Assembly (NCBI RefSeq): GCF_007431345.1
Contig: NZ_CP041730.1
Span: forward strand, 744,001 to 808,000
Direction: 5' to 3'
Origin: Chitinimonas arctica
Lineage (GTDB): Bacteria > Pseudomonadota > Gammaproteobacteria > Burkholderiales > Chitinimonadaceae
Length of the DNA: 64,000 nt
Part shown: positions 1 to 12,100 of the stretch, piece by piece
Layout of the letters: each line of letters begins with the position of its first letter
Numbering within the stretch: position 1 is the stretch's first letter
Notes under the pieces: model-generated
Database searches by the model: none
Seen by the model: the letters and a program-made list of their open reading frames with translations, nothing else
What the model was told of the DNA's origin: nothing
Position numbers and translations under genes: made by a program

Positions 1-1538
1 CCATAGGCATCCCCTTGCGGCGCGGGCAAAGCCTTTCGGTCCAGCTTGCCGTTCGGCGACAAGGGCAAGGCCGCCAGATGGACAAAGGCCGCCGGCACCA
101 TATAGGCCGGCAGCGCGCCGCCCAGCACCTGCCGCAGCGCCTCGGCCGATTGCGCCTCGCCACTGTAGTAAGCCACCAGCCGCATATCACCCGGCACATC
201 CTCGCGCGCCAGTACCACCGCCTCGCGCACACCCTCGACTTGCGCCAGGCAGGCCTCGATCTCGCCCAGCTCGATACGCAGGCCCCGCAGCTTGACCTGG
301 AAGTCATTGCGCCCCAGGTATTCGATGCTGCCGTCGGACAGCCAGCGCGCCTGGTCGCCGCTTTGGTACAAGCGGCCCTTACCGGCGAAGGGATCGTCGA
401 TAAAACGCGCAGCCGTCAGCTCGGGCTGGTTCAGATAGCCCCGCGCCACCTGCACGCCGCCGATATACAACTCGCCGGCCACCCCGACCGGCACCGGCTG
501 CAGCCGGCTGTCGAGGATATAAATCCGGGTATTGGCGATGGGCCGGCCGATGGGCACGGCGGTGCGCCGGTCGTCGGCCCGGCAGGCCCAGGCCGTCACA
601 TCCACGGCCGCTTCGGTGGGCCCATAGAGATTGTGCAGCTCGGCCTGCGGCAGCCGCGCCAGGCATTGGCGGGCCAAGGCCGCCGGCAAGGCTTCGCCGC
701 TGCAGAATATCCGCTTGAGGCTGTCGCATCCCTCCGCCGCCCCCTGCCCCAGAAAGACCTGCAGCATGGAAGGCACGAAGTGCAGCGTGGTCACCCCGGC
801 CTGGCGGATCAAACCGGCCAGATAGGCCGGATCCTTGTGGCCTTCCGGCCGGGCCATCACCAGGCGGGCGCCGGCCAGCAAGGGCCAGAAGAATTCCCAT
901 ACCGAGACGTCAAAACTGAACGGCGTCTTTTGCAGGACCACGTCCTGTCCATCCAGCGCGTAGGCCTGCTGCATCCACAGCAAGCGGTTCACCACCGCGC
1001 CATGCTCGTTCATCACCCCTTTTGGCCGGCCGGTGGAGCCCGAGGTATAGATCACATAGGCCAGCTGGCCGGGGCTAACGGCGGGAAGATTGCCGGCAGA
1101 CTGCCCGGCCCAGTTCGCGGCATCGGCTTGCAGATGCCAGCTGTGCACACCCTCGGCGCCGGCAGTAGCCAGGGCCTCGCCGCCCACCCGATCGACCAGG
1201 ACCAGCACGGGCGCGCTGTCCTGCAACATATGGCGCAGCCGCTCGGCCGGGTAGTCCGGGTCCAGCGGCACATAGGCGCCGCCGGCCTTGAGGGTGGCCA
1301 GCAGGCCCACCACCATGGCCACGCTGCGCTCGACGCAAAGGCCGACCAGCCGATCCGGCCCCACCCCGGCTTGCCGCAGCGCATGGGCCAGGCGATTGGC
1401 GCGGGCATTGAGCTCGGCATAGCTCAGCTGCTCGCCCTCGCACACCAGCGCGATGGCGTTCGGCGTACGGGCCACTTGGGCCTCGAACAGCTGGTGGATG
1501 GCCTGATCGGCCGGGTAGGCTTGGGCGGTGTCGTTCCA
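1..1538. repeat. Near-identical direct repeat, copy 1 (Ser A domain, NRPS gene 3)
   Basis: Matches 22769-24306 at offset 22768 with only scattered differences (for example around 1140-1160 and 800-845). The right boundary is in the C-A linker; the left boundary is beyond the window. Confidence 0.92.
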
Positions 1539-3188
1539 GCCGGCCAGTACCTGCGCCCGCTCCGGGGAAGGCAGGACGTCGATATCGTACAGCGCCTGCT
1601 GGGGTGCTTGCTGCAAGGCCCGCAGCAATTGCGCCAGGGCGGTCAGCATAAAATCGCATACCCGCTGCGGATCGATCTCTGCGCTCACCTGGGCGGTGAT
1701 GGCGAAGTCCCTGCCCAGATCATCCACCGTCAGGGTCAGCGGATAATTGGTGCGCTCGTGGCCCAGCAGGATATCGATATCGTCCTCACCGGCAGCGCTG
1801 GGTACTGCCGTCTCCTCGCTATGGCGGTAGTTCAGCAAGGAAGTAAACAAGGGCGTCCGCGCTGCCACGCCACTGCAACGCTGGGCCAGCGCCAACGGCG
1901 CATGTTCGTGCCGCAGCAACTGCACCAGGCGGGCATGGGTCTGCCGCAAGGCCGCCTCCACGCCTTGTCCATCGATATCCAGCCGCAAGGGCAAGGTATT
2001 CATCAGCATGCCCAGCACCCGGTCGGCCTCGGCACCGCCCTGCATGCGGCCGAACAGCACGGTACCGAACACCACGGCGCTGCGGCCGCTGAGACGGGCC
2101 AGGACCAGAGCCCAGGCCAGGTGCACCACACTGGCGGCGCCGACATTCAGGCGGCGTGCCTGGGCGCGCAGCGCTTGCGCCATCTCGGGGTCCAGCAGCG
2201 TGCGGGTTTCGACGATATCGCTCCCGTCGCCCTGCACGTCCATGAGGCCGAAGGGTGCGGTCGGCGCATCGATATCGGCCAGCATCTCGCTGAAGAAAAC
2301 TTCGTGCGCCCGCTCGCTGACACCCAGCCGGGCCTGCGCGACAAAATTACGGAACGGCACCGGCGGCGCCAAGCGATCCAGTTGGCCCTGCTCGATGGCC
2401 TGGGCTTCCTCGATCAGCAGCGCCAAGGTGGTGTGGTCGATGGCCAGATGGTGCGACAACACGTTCAGCAGCCAGCGGCCCTGGGCCGGGTCCTGCGCGG
2501 CATGGCAGCGCAGCAGCGGCGCCTGGCCGATATCCAGGCGGTAGTGGCGGGGATCGAAGCGGCTTTGCAATTGCGCGGCGATCTCCCCTTGTGCCGGGTC
2601 CAGTTCCAGCCACGCCAGCGGTAGCCGCGCTTGCCGGCGCACCACTTGCAAGGGCTGCGCCAATCCTTCCCAGACGATGCCGGTACGCAGGATATCGTGG
2701 CGGTCCATCACCGTTTGCAGCGCCGCCAGGAAGCGCTCCAGCCGCGCTTTCGAGCGGAAGGCCAGCAAATAGGCCTCCACGTAGGCGTCGGCGGCGGGGT
2801 TGAGCAGATGGTGGAACAGCATGCCCTCCTGCAAGGGCGCCAGCGGATAGATGTCCTGCACATTGGCGGCGCCGCCTTCCACCGTGGCGACGATGGCGTC
2901 GATGGCGGCCTGCTCCAGCGTGACCAGGGTCAGCATGGCCGGCGTGATGCGCTCGGTCCCGGCGGGGATCAGCAGGGGCGGCACCGGCACGGCGCCGCCC
3001 ACCCCGCTACCCAGCTGTTGGCCGCTTTGCAGCAGTTCCACCAGGGCCGGTTTGTGTTGGCGCAGCATGGCGAGCAATTGCGGGTCGCCCAAGGCCTTTT
3101 GGTCGCCGCTGACGGCCAGGTCCTTACCCTTTAGCGCGAGTGCGATACCCTTGCTATCCAGCAGACTGATCAGATCGATTACGGTCAA
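1..3188 (-). CDS. NRPS, third synthetase gene (partial): docking-C/E-A(Ser)...
   Basis: Continues the assembly line of the two upstream NRPS genes; cut by the left window edge, so later modules are unseen. The start is TTG at 3188, overlapping the upstream TGA (TTGA), with GGAGA eight bases before it. Residues 1-56 look like a TubC_N-type docking domain (MTVIDLISLLDSKGIAL...). A condensation domain follows (about 75-540). Its N-terminal motif HHLLNPAAD is a degenerate form of the dual C/E signature HHxxxxxGD, and the second motif is SHHLAIDHT. The A domain (from about 560) has core motif YTSGSTG and pocket residues D,V,W,H,F,S,L,V,D, the serine code. Predicted role: epimerise the preceding Dab and add Ser. 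The A domain is almost identical to that of the first module of the cluster. Substrate and stereochemistry are inferred from motifs only. Confidence 0.93.
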   Translation of the reverse strand, partial: MTVIDLISLLDSKGIALALKGKDLAVSGDQKALGDPQLLAMLRQHKPALVELLQSGQQLGSGVGGAVPVPPLLIPAGTERITPAMLTLVTLEQAAIDAIVATVEGGAANVQDIYPLAPLQEGMLFHHLLNPAADAYVEAYLLAFRSKARLERFLAALQTVMDRHDILRTGIVWEGLAQPLQVVRRQARLPLAWLELDPAQGEIAAQLQSRFDPRHYRLDIGQAPLLRCHAAQDPAQGRWLLNVLSHHLAIDHTTLALLIEEAQAIEQGQLDRLAPPVPFRNFVAQARLGVSERAHEVFFSEMLADIDAPTAPFGLMDVQGDGSDIVETRTLLDPEMAQALRAQARRLNVGAASVVHLAWALVLARLSGRSAVVFGTVLFGRMQGGAEADRVLGMLMNTLPLRLDIDGQGVEAALRQTHARLVQLLRHEHAPLALAQRCSGVAARTPLFTSLLNYRHSEETAVPSAAGEDDIDILLGHERTNYPLTLTVDDLGRDFAITAQVSAEIDPQRVCDFMLTALAQLLRALQQAPQQALYDIDVLPSPERAQVLAGWNDTAQAYPADQAIHQLFEAQVARTPNAIALVCEGEQLSYAELNARANRLAHALRQAGVGPDRLVGLCVERSVAMVVGLLATLKAGGAYVPLDPDYPAERLRHMLQDSAPVLVLVDRVGGEALATAGAEGVHSWHLQADAANWAGQSAGNLPAVSPGQLAYVIYTSGSTGRPKGVMNEHGAVVNRLLWMQQAYALDGQDVVLQKTPFSFDVSVWEFFWPLLAGARLVMARPEGHKDPAYLAGLIRQAGVTTLHFVPSMLQVFLGQGAAEGCDSLKRIFCSGEALPAALARQCLARLPQAELHNLYGPTEAAVDVTAWACRADDRRTAVPIGRPIANTRIYILDSRLQPVPVGVAGELYIGGVQVARGYLNQPELTAARFIDDPFAGKGRLYQSGDQARWLSDGSIEYLGRNDFQVKLRGLRIELGEIEACLAQVEGVREAVVLAREDVPGDMRLVAYYSGEAQSAEALRQVLGGALPAYMVPAAFVHLAALPLSPNGKLDRKALPAPQGDAY

Positions 3189-6100
3189 AGCACAATCTCC
3201 ATCAATTGGGTGGTGGCAGCAGCCATGTCCGCCAGGGTGGGCGCCATGAACAGCAGGCCGACATCGGCATGCAGGCCTTCCCGGCGCATGCGTTCGATCA
3301 GGCTGACGGCCAATAGCGAATGGCCGCCCAGTTCAAAGAAGTTGTCGTGGCGGCCCACCCGCTCCAGCTTCAGCAGCTCGGCCCAGATGGCCGCCAGCGC
3401 CTGCTCGACTTCGCCTTCAGGCTCGGCATGGACACGTCCGCCCAAGGCCAGCCCGTCCGGCGCCGGCAGCGCCTGCCGGTCCAGCTTGCCGTTCGGCGTC
3501 AGCGGCAAGGCCTCCAGCGCCACGAAGGCCGCCGGCACCATGTAGTGCGGCAGCGTCTGCACGGCATGGCGGCGCAGCGTCTCTACGTCCACCTCCGCGC
3601 CAACCACATACGCCACCAGGCGCTTGTCGCCCGGCTCGTCCTCGCGTGCGATCACCGCCACTTCCTGCACGCCGGCCAGCTGGGCCAGCTTGGCCTCCAC
3701 CTCGCCCAGCTCGATGCGGAAGCCCCGCACCTTCACCTGGAAGTCGTTGCGGCCGATGAACTCCACTTCCCCGCACGGCAGCCAGCGGGCCAGGTCGCCG
3801 GTCTTGTACATGCGTTGGCCTGGCGTGAACGGGTCGTCCAGAAAGCGCTCCGCCGTCAGCTCAGGCAGGTTCAGATAGCCGCGCGCCACCCCGGCGCCGC
3901 TGATATACAGCTCGCCCGCCACCCCCAAAGGCACCGGCTCGCGCTGGGCATCGAGGATGTACATACGGGTATTGGCAAAGGGCTTGCCGATGCTGATGCG
4001 GCTGACCCCGGCCTGATAGCGCACATAGGCGGCGCTGCACGAAACCGTGATCTCGGTCGGTCCATAGGTATTGACCAGGCCGGTGCCGGCCGGCTTGAGC
4101 GCTTCCCACTGCTTGAGCTTGTGGGCCGACAAGGCATCGCCGGTGACATTCACCATCCGCACCCCCGCCAAGGCGGCCGGGGTGACGCCGGCCTGGCTCC
4201 ACTCGCCCACCAGGCTGTGCCAGTGCGCCGCCGTCAAATGCACCATGCCGGGCGCCAGCGCAGTCTCGGCCAGGCCGAAGGGGACATTGCTGGGTAGCAG
4301 GGTGGCGCCGGCCAGCAGGGCCGGCATGATTTCTTCGATCGACAGGTCGAAATTCAGCGAATTCTGCTGCAGCACCGTCTCGCCCGCCGCCAGCCCGAAC
4401 CAGCCGATAGCGTCCAGCGTGTAGTTGACCAGGCCACGGTGTTCGATCATCACGCCCTTGGGGCGTCCGGTGGAACCGGAGGTGTAGATCACATAGGCCA
4501 GATGGCGGGCGCTCAGCCCCTCGACACGCGGATTGTGGTCCGGCTGGCCGCACCAATCGCCGCCGTCCAAGTCCAGCACGGGCACCCCGGCCGCCACATG
4601 CGGCGCCACCAGGGCGCGGGTGCTCGCGGCGCACAGCACCGCCAGCGGTGCGCTGTCCGCCAGCATGTAGGCAATGCGCTCGGCCGGATAGGCCGGGTCC
4701 AGCGGCACATAGGCGCCGCCGGCCTTGAGGATGGCCAATAGCGCCACCAGCATGGGCGCGCCCCGCTCGGTACACAGCGCCACCCGGGCATCCGGTCCCA
4801 CGCCCAAGCGGCACAGGCGATGGGCCAGGCGGTTGGCCTGGCGGTTCAGCTCGGCGTAGCTCAGCCTGTGCTCGCCGTCGTCCACCGCGATGGCCGCGGG
4901 CGTGGCGTCCACCTGTTGCTCGAACAGCTGGTGCACGCAGGCATCGTGCGGGTAGTCGCGCGCCGTGCCGTTCCAGCCCCTCAATACCTGTTCGCGCTGG
5001 GCCGCGTCCAAAAGCGGCAGACGGCTGACGATGCCCTCCTCGTCGGCCACCATGGCTTGCAATAGCCGGCGCCAATAATCCAGCAAGCCTTGCGCCGTTT
5101 CGCGGTCGAACAAGGCGGTGGCGTAGTTCAGCCCCCCGGCGATGCCGTCCTCGCCCTCATACAGCGATAGCATCAGATCGAACTGGGCCGTGGCCAGCGG
5201 CGTATCGATTTCATCGAGGTGCAGGCCAGGCATGGTCAGCTCGGCAGCCGGCGTGTTGTGCCAGTCCAGCATGACCTGGAACAACGGCGTATGCGCCAGG
5301 CTACGGGGCGGTTTGAGTGTCTCCACCACCTGGTCGAAAGGCAAGTCCTGATGCGCTTGCGCGGCCAGCACCTGGGCTTTGGTACGCTTCAGCAATTCGG
5401 CCACGCTGGGCTCGCCGCGCAGATCGATGCGCAGCGCCAGGGTGTTGACGAAAAAGCCGATCAAAGGCTCGATTTCGGCTCGGTTGCGGCCCGCCACCGG
5501 GCTGCCCATCACCACCTCGTCCTGGCTGGCCAAGCGGCCCAGCAAGGCGCCCCAGCTGGCCAGCAGGGTCATATACAAGGTGACGCCATGGCGCTGGCCA
5601 AGCGCCTTCAGATCGCGGCTCAGTTGCGCATCCAGTTGCAGTGCCACGGAAGTACCGGCATGGTCCTGCTGGACCGGCCGGGGCCGGTCGGTGGGCAGTT
5701 CCAGCAGGGTCGGCGCGCCGGCCAGGTTGGCGCGCCAGAAGGCCGCCTGATCCTGGCCCTCGGCCAGCCAGCCGCGTTGCCAGGCGGCGTAGTCGGCATA
5801 TTGCAGCGCCAGCGGCGGCAAGGGGTCGGGGCGGCCATGCAGAAAGGCCGCGTAGAGCCTGCTCAACTCATCCAGCAGTACACCAACCGACCAGCCATCC
5901 GAACAGATATGGTGCATGACGATCTGCAGCACATACTCGTGCTCGCGCAGGCGCAGCAGCAAGGCCCGCAAGGGCAAGGCATGCGCCAGGTCGAACGGTT
6001 CCGCGCTGTGCGACGCGCTCAGCGCCAGCCAGGCCTGCTCATCCTGGCCACGCAAGTCATGCTGCCGCAGTACCAGCTGGGCATCGTCGCGCAAGACCTG

Positions 6101-9100
6101 CCTGGGCTGGCCATCGACCAGCTGGAAGCAGGTCCGCAAGGCCTCATGGCGAGCCACGATGGCTTGCAGTGCCCGGCCCAGCACCTGCCGGTCCAAATCG
6201 CCGCGCAGCCGGACGGCACCGCTGATATGGTAAGCCTCGCCGGCACCTTCCATCCGGCTCAGGAACCATAAGCGCTGCTGCGCAAGCGACAAGGGCAGCG
6301 GTCCGGTACGGCCGACCAGGGGAATGGCCTGCTGCGCGACCACGGCCATGCCGTCGAGCCGCGCGGCCAAGCGGTCCAATTGCGGATGATCGAACAAATC
6401 GCTGAGCGGCAGCTCGACTTGCCATTGCTGGCGCAGCCGCGACAATAGCTGCATTGCCAGCAGGGAATGTCCGCCCAACTCGAAGAAGTTGTCGTGACGC
6501 CCTATTTTTTCCAATTGCAGCAGTTCGGCCCAGACAAGTGCCAAGGCTTGCTCGCAGCGGCCTTGCGGCGCCTGGTAGTCGGCGACACCGAGCCGGCCCG
6601 GCTGCGGCAGGGCCTGGCGATCGAGCTTGCCATTCGGGGTGAGCGGCAAGCTCGGTAGTTGGATAAAGGCGGCCGGCACCATATAGGCCGGCAGGTATTG
6701 GGCCGCATATTGGCGCAGCGCCTCGGTCAGCTCGGTCGTGGCGCTGTAATAAGCCAGCAGCCGCGCCTCGCCCCCATCCTCCTGGCTGGCCAGCACCGCC
6801 ACTTCGACCACGCCCTCGACCTGGGCCAGGCATGCCTCGACCTCGCCGGGTTCGATGCGGTAACCGCGTATCTTCAGCTGGGCATCGGCGCGCCCCAGGT
6901 ACTCGATATTGCCATCGGCCAACCAACGGGCCAGATCGCCGGTCCGGTACAGCCGGCCCCCGGATGGCCGGCCCCCGGACACAAACGGATCGGCGATAAA
7001 GCGCGCTGCGGTCAGCTCGGCTTGATTCAGATAGCCACGCGCCAGTTGCGCGCCACCGATATACAGCTCGCCCGCCACGCCGATCGGCGCGGGACGGGTC
7101 TGGGCATCGAGGATATAGACCCGGGTATTGGCAATGGGCCGGCCGATATGCAGCACCCTATCGTCGCGCCGCAGCACACCCGAAGTGGCCACCACGGTAG
7201 CCTCGGTGGGTCCGTAGTTGTTGACCAGGGTCTGGCCGGGCGCCAGCCCGGCCGGCCGGCGCCGCAGCCGGTCGCCGCCGGTCAGCAAGGTATGCGGGCC
7301 TGCTGCCGCGTGGCCGGCGGCATAGGCCAGTTCGGCCAGCGGGGTGACCAGAAAACTGACGTCCAGGGTCTGGGCATGCCACCAGCGCAGCAGCAACTGC
7401 GGATCGCCGTCGGTCTCGGCCGGCGGGAGCAAGAGGCTGCCGCCGCTGCACAGGGCAGGCCAGGTTTCCCAGCCGCTGGCATCGAAGCCCACCCCGGCGG
7501 TGGCGGCGCTGCGGCTGCCGGCGTGCAGGCCGAAGGTATCGATATGCCAGTAGAGCAGATTGACCAGGCTGGCATGCTCGACCATGACGCCCTTGGGCCT
7601 GCCGGTGGAGCCGGAGGTGTAGATGACATAGGCCAAATGGGCGGAAGTCAGCGCCGCCAGCGGCGGATTGCCGGTATCTTCCTGGCGCCAGCGCTGGGCA
7701 TCGTCGGTCAGGTCCAGCACCGAACCGGCCGAACCATAGGCCGCCATGGCGATGCATAGCTGGGCCTTGACCTCGGGGCTCAGCCGCGCCTCGCTCAATA
7801 CCACCAGCGGGGCGCTGTCGCGCAGCATGAAATCCAGCCGCTCCGGCGGATAGGCCGGGTCCAGCGGCACATAGGCGCCGCCGGCCTTCAGCGTGGCCAG
7901 CATGGCTACGACCCGCTCCACGCCGTGGTGGGCGCAGATGGCCACGCGGCTATCCGGCCCCACGCCCAGCCGGCGCAAATACCAGGCCAGGCGATTGGCC
8001 CGGGTATTCAGTTCGCGGTAATTCAGGCAGCGCTCGTCCTGCTCCAGGGCGGTGGCCTCCGGCGTACGTGCCACCTGGGCTTCGAACAACTGCTGTACGC
8101 AGCGTTCGCGCGGGTAGGCGACAGCGGTGTCGTTCCAGCCTTCCAGCAACAGGGCACGCTCCGCCGCCGGCAGCACGTCCAGCGCGCGCAGCGGGCGGTC
8201 CGGTGCTTGCTGCAAGGCCTGCAGCAATTCAGCCAGCGCGGTTCGCATCAGCGCGCAGACACGCTGCGGACCAACCTCCGCCGCAGCCTGCACGGTCAGC
8301 GCGAAGTCCTCGCCCAGATCGTCCACCGACAGCGTCAGGGGATAGTTGCTACGTTCATAGCCGCCCAGCAGGCTGATGCCCGGCGCCAGGCCAGCGGCCG
8401 GCTGCTCGCTCATTTCTTCGCTATGGCGGTAATTGAGCAGCGAGGTGAACAGCGGCATCCGCGCCGGCACGCCGCTGCAGCGCTGCGCCAGGGCCAGCGA
8501 GGCGTGCTCGTGCCGCAGCAATTGCGCCAGCAAGGCATGGGTACGCCGCAAGGCCGCCGCCACGCCCTCCTCGTCCACATCGATACGCAGCGGCAGAGTA
8601 TTGATAAACAGGCCCAATACCCGGTCGGCCTGGGCGCCGCCTTGCATACGGCCCAGCAACACCGTACCGAACACCACCTCCTTGCGGCCGCTGGTACGGG
8701 CCAACACCAAGGCCCAGGCCAGGTGCATCAAGCTGGCGGCGCTGACGCCCAGCCGCCGCGCCTGTCTGCGTATCGCCAGCGACAGTTCCGGCGCCAGGCG
8801 CTGCTGGACTTCCGCCATTGCGCTGCCGCCTTGCACGTCCAGCAAGCCAAAGGGTGCGGTGGGGCTGTCGATATCGGCCAGCATGGCCTGGAAGAAAGCC
8901 TCGTGCGCCGGCCGGCCGGTACCCAGGCGGGCCTGGGCGACCAGGTTGCGGAAGGGGGCAGGCGCCGGCAGAGGCTGGCCGGCCATGATGGCCTGCGCTT
9001 CCGCCAGCAGCAGTTTCAGGGTGGTGTTGTCGTCGGCAAGATGGTGCGACAGCACGCACAGCAACCAGCGCCCTTGCGCCGGATCGGCGGCGGCATGGCA

Positions 9101-12100
9101 ACGTAGCAAGGGTGCCTGGCTGACGTCCAGACGGTAATGGCGCGGGTCGAAACGGCTTTGCAACTGTTCGGCGATATCGCCCTGGGCACTATCCAGCGCC
9201 AGCCATTGCAAGGGCAGCGACACCTGGCGGCGCACCACTTGTACCGGCTGGTCCAGTCCCTCCCAGGCAATGCCGGTACGCAGGATGTCGTGGCGGGCGA
9301 TCACCTGCCGCAACGCGGCCAGAAACGTTTCCAGGCGTTCGCGGCTATCGAAGCCCAAGAGGCTGATCAATAGATAGGGGTCGCCCTCGGCCTGCATCAG
9401 GTGGTGGAACAGGATGCCTTCCTGCAACGGGGCCAAGGGATAGATATCCTGCACATTGGCGGCACCGCCCTCCACCGTCGCCACAGCGGCATCGATGGCC
9501 GCCTGGTCCAGTTGCAGCAGGGTCAGCATATCGGGCGTGATCCGCTCGGCACCGGCGGGAATCAGGTTAGGCGGCACCACCACTTCCTGGCTGTCCGAAC
9601 GCAGCTGGCCGGCCAGTTCCGCCAAGGTGGGGCTGCTGAACAAGGCCCGCACATCGGCATGCAGACCGGCTTGGCGCAAGCGCTCGATCAGGCTGACCGC
9701 CAACAGCGAATGGCCGCCCAGCTCGAAGAAGTTATCGTGGCGGCCCACCTGCTCGACCTTCAGCAGCTCGGCCCAGATGGCGGCCAGCAACTGTTCGGTG
9801 TCGCCTTGCGGTGCTGCGTATTCACGCGCGCCATAGGCATCCCCTTCCGGTGCGGGCAAAGCTTTTCGGTCCAGCTTGCCGTTCGGTGTCAGCGGCAGAC
9901 GGTCCAGCCTGACATAGGCCGCCGGCACCATATAGGCCGGCAGATGTTCGGCCGCATGGCGGCGCAGCGTCTCCGCCGCCACCGCTTCGCCACTGTAATA
10001 GGCCACCAGCCGCTTATCGCCCGGCTGGTCCTCGCGGGCGATCACCACCACTTCGGGCAGCAGGGCCGCCAGCTTGGCCTCGATCTCGCCCAGTTCGATC
10101 CGGAAACCACGGATCTTGACCTGGAAGTCATTGCGCCCCAGGTAGGCCACCGTGCCGTCCGCCTGCCAGCGTCCCAGATCGCCGGTCTTGTATATGCGCT
10201 CCCCGAGCTTGAACGGATCGGCCAGGAAACGCTGTGCCGTCAGTTCAGGCTGGTTCAGATAGCCACGGGCCACCCCGGCGCCGCCCACATACAACTCGCC
10301 GGTCACCCCCACCGGTACCGGCTGGCGCCGGCTGTCCAGCACATACAGACGGAGGTCGGGTATGCGCACGCCGATAGGGCTGGGGCCGACCCGGCCGGTA
10401 TCGCTGGCCAAGAGCGGGCAATAGCTGACATGCACGGTCGTCTCGGTGATGCCGTACATATTGACCAACTGGGTGGCGCGGTTGCCGGCCCGTTCGTACC
10501 AGGGTTTGAGCAGCCGGGTTTCCAGCGCTTCGCCGCCGAAGACGATCTGCCGCAACCGGTGCGGCTGTTCGGTCTGGGCCGCGATCAGCTGCTGGAATGC
10601 ACTGGGGGTCTGGTTCAACACCGTGACGCCCTGCTCGCACAGCAGCGCATAGAAATCGGCCGGCGAACGGGCCGTCTCAAGCGGCACCACCACCAGCCGG
10701 CCGCCATGGCTGAGTGCGCCCCACAATTCCCATACCGAGAAGTCGAAGCCGAAGGAATGGAACAGCGTCCAGACATCCTGGTCGTCGAAGCGGAACCAGG
10801 CGCGGGTCGCGCTGAACAGCCGGGCCAGCTGGCCATGCTCCACCATCACGCCCTTGGGCTGGCCGGTGGAGCCCGAGGTGTAGATCACATAAGCCAGCTG
10901 CTGCGGACCGGCACCGCCGGCGGGATTGTCGCCGGACAACCCGGACCAGCGGGCGGCATCGGCCTGCAGATCGAGCACAAGGTGCCCGTCCAGTTCGCCC
11001 AGCGCGGCACGGCCGGCCTGGTCGAGCAGGACCAGCGCCGGCTGGCTATCGGCCAGGGTGGCGCGCAGCCGTTCGGAGGCGTAGGCCGGGTCCAGCGGCA
11101 CATAGGCGCCGCCGGCTTTAAGCACGGCCAGGATGGCGACCACCATCTCCATCCCACGTTCCAGACAGAGGGCCACGCGCACTTCCGGCCCAACACCCAG
11201 GCTGCGCAGATGGTGGGCCAGCTGGTTGGCGCGATGGTTCAGTTCGCCATAGCTCAGTTGCTGCTCGCCCCACACCAGGGCGATGGCCTCGGGCCGCATG
11301 GCTGCCTGTTGTTCAAACGATTGGTGCACACAAGCTGTCGGCGGAGTCAGTTCGGTGCTCGTGTCGTTCCACCATTGCAACAGTTGCGTACGCTCGGCCT
11401 CGCCCAGGATCTGCAGGCTTGCCACCGCTTGGTCTTCCCCGGCCACCATCGCTTGCAGCAGATGGATCCAGTAGCCCAGATAACGCTGCACGGTGGCCGG
11501 CTCAAACAAGGCCGTGGCGTAATTGAGCACGCCGGCCAGACCGTCCGCGCCGTCATGCAGCGACAGGGTCAGGTCGAACTGGGCGGTGGTATGGGCCACC
11601 TCCAGCGGCGATACGGTCAGGCCGGGCAAGGACAAGCCCGCCGCCGGTGCCCCTTGCCAGTCCAGCATGGTCTGGAACAGCGGCGTGTGGCTGAGGCTGC
11701 GCGGCGGCTTGAGCGCCTCCACCACCTGGTCGAAGGGCAGGTCCTGATGGGCTTGCGCGGCCAGCACCTGCGCCTTGGTGCGCTTCAGCAAGTCGGCCAC
11801 CGTGGGCTCGTCGCGCAGATCGATGCGCAGCGCCAGGGTGTTGACGAAGAAACCGATCAAGGGCTCGATCTCGGCCCGGTTGCGGCCGGCTACCGGACTG
11901 CCTACCACCACTTCGTCCTGATTGCCCAGCCGAGCGAGCAAGGCCGCCCAGCTGGCCAGCAGAGTCATATACAGGGTGGCGCCATGACGCTGGCTGAGCG
12001 CCTTCAAGTCCTTGCTCAGCTGCGCATCCAGCCTGACTTCCATGGCTGCGCCGGCATGGTCCTGCTGGGCCGGCCGAGGCCGGTCGGTGGGCAACTCCAG

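Noticed and set aside
15..2624. Long plus-strand open frame of 869 codons, and similar long plus frames at 9401-13102 and 21664-25299
   Set aside because: They are antisense to NRPS genes. GC-rich NRPS DNA leaves the opposite strand open, the products lack any domain, and homologous modules give the same shadow frames.
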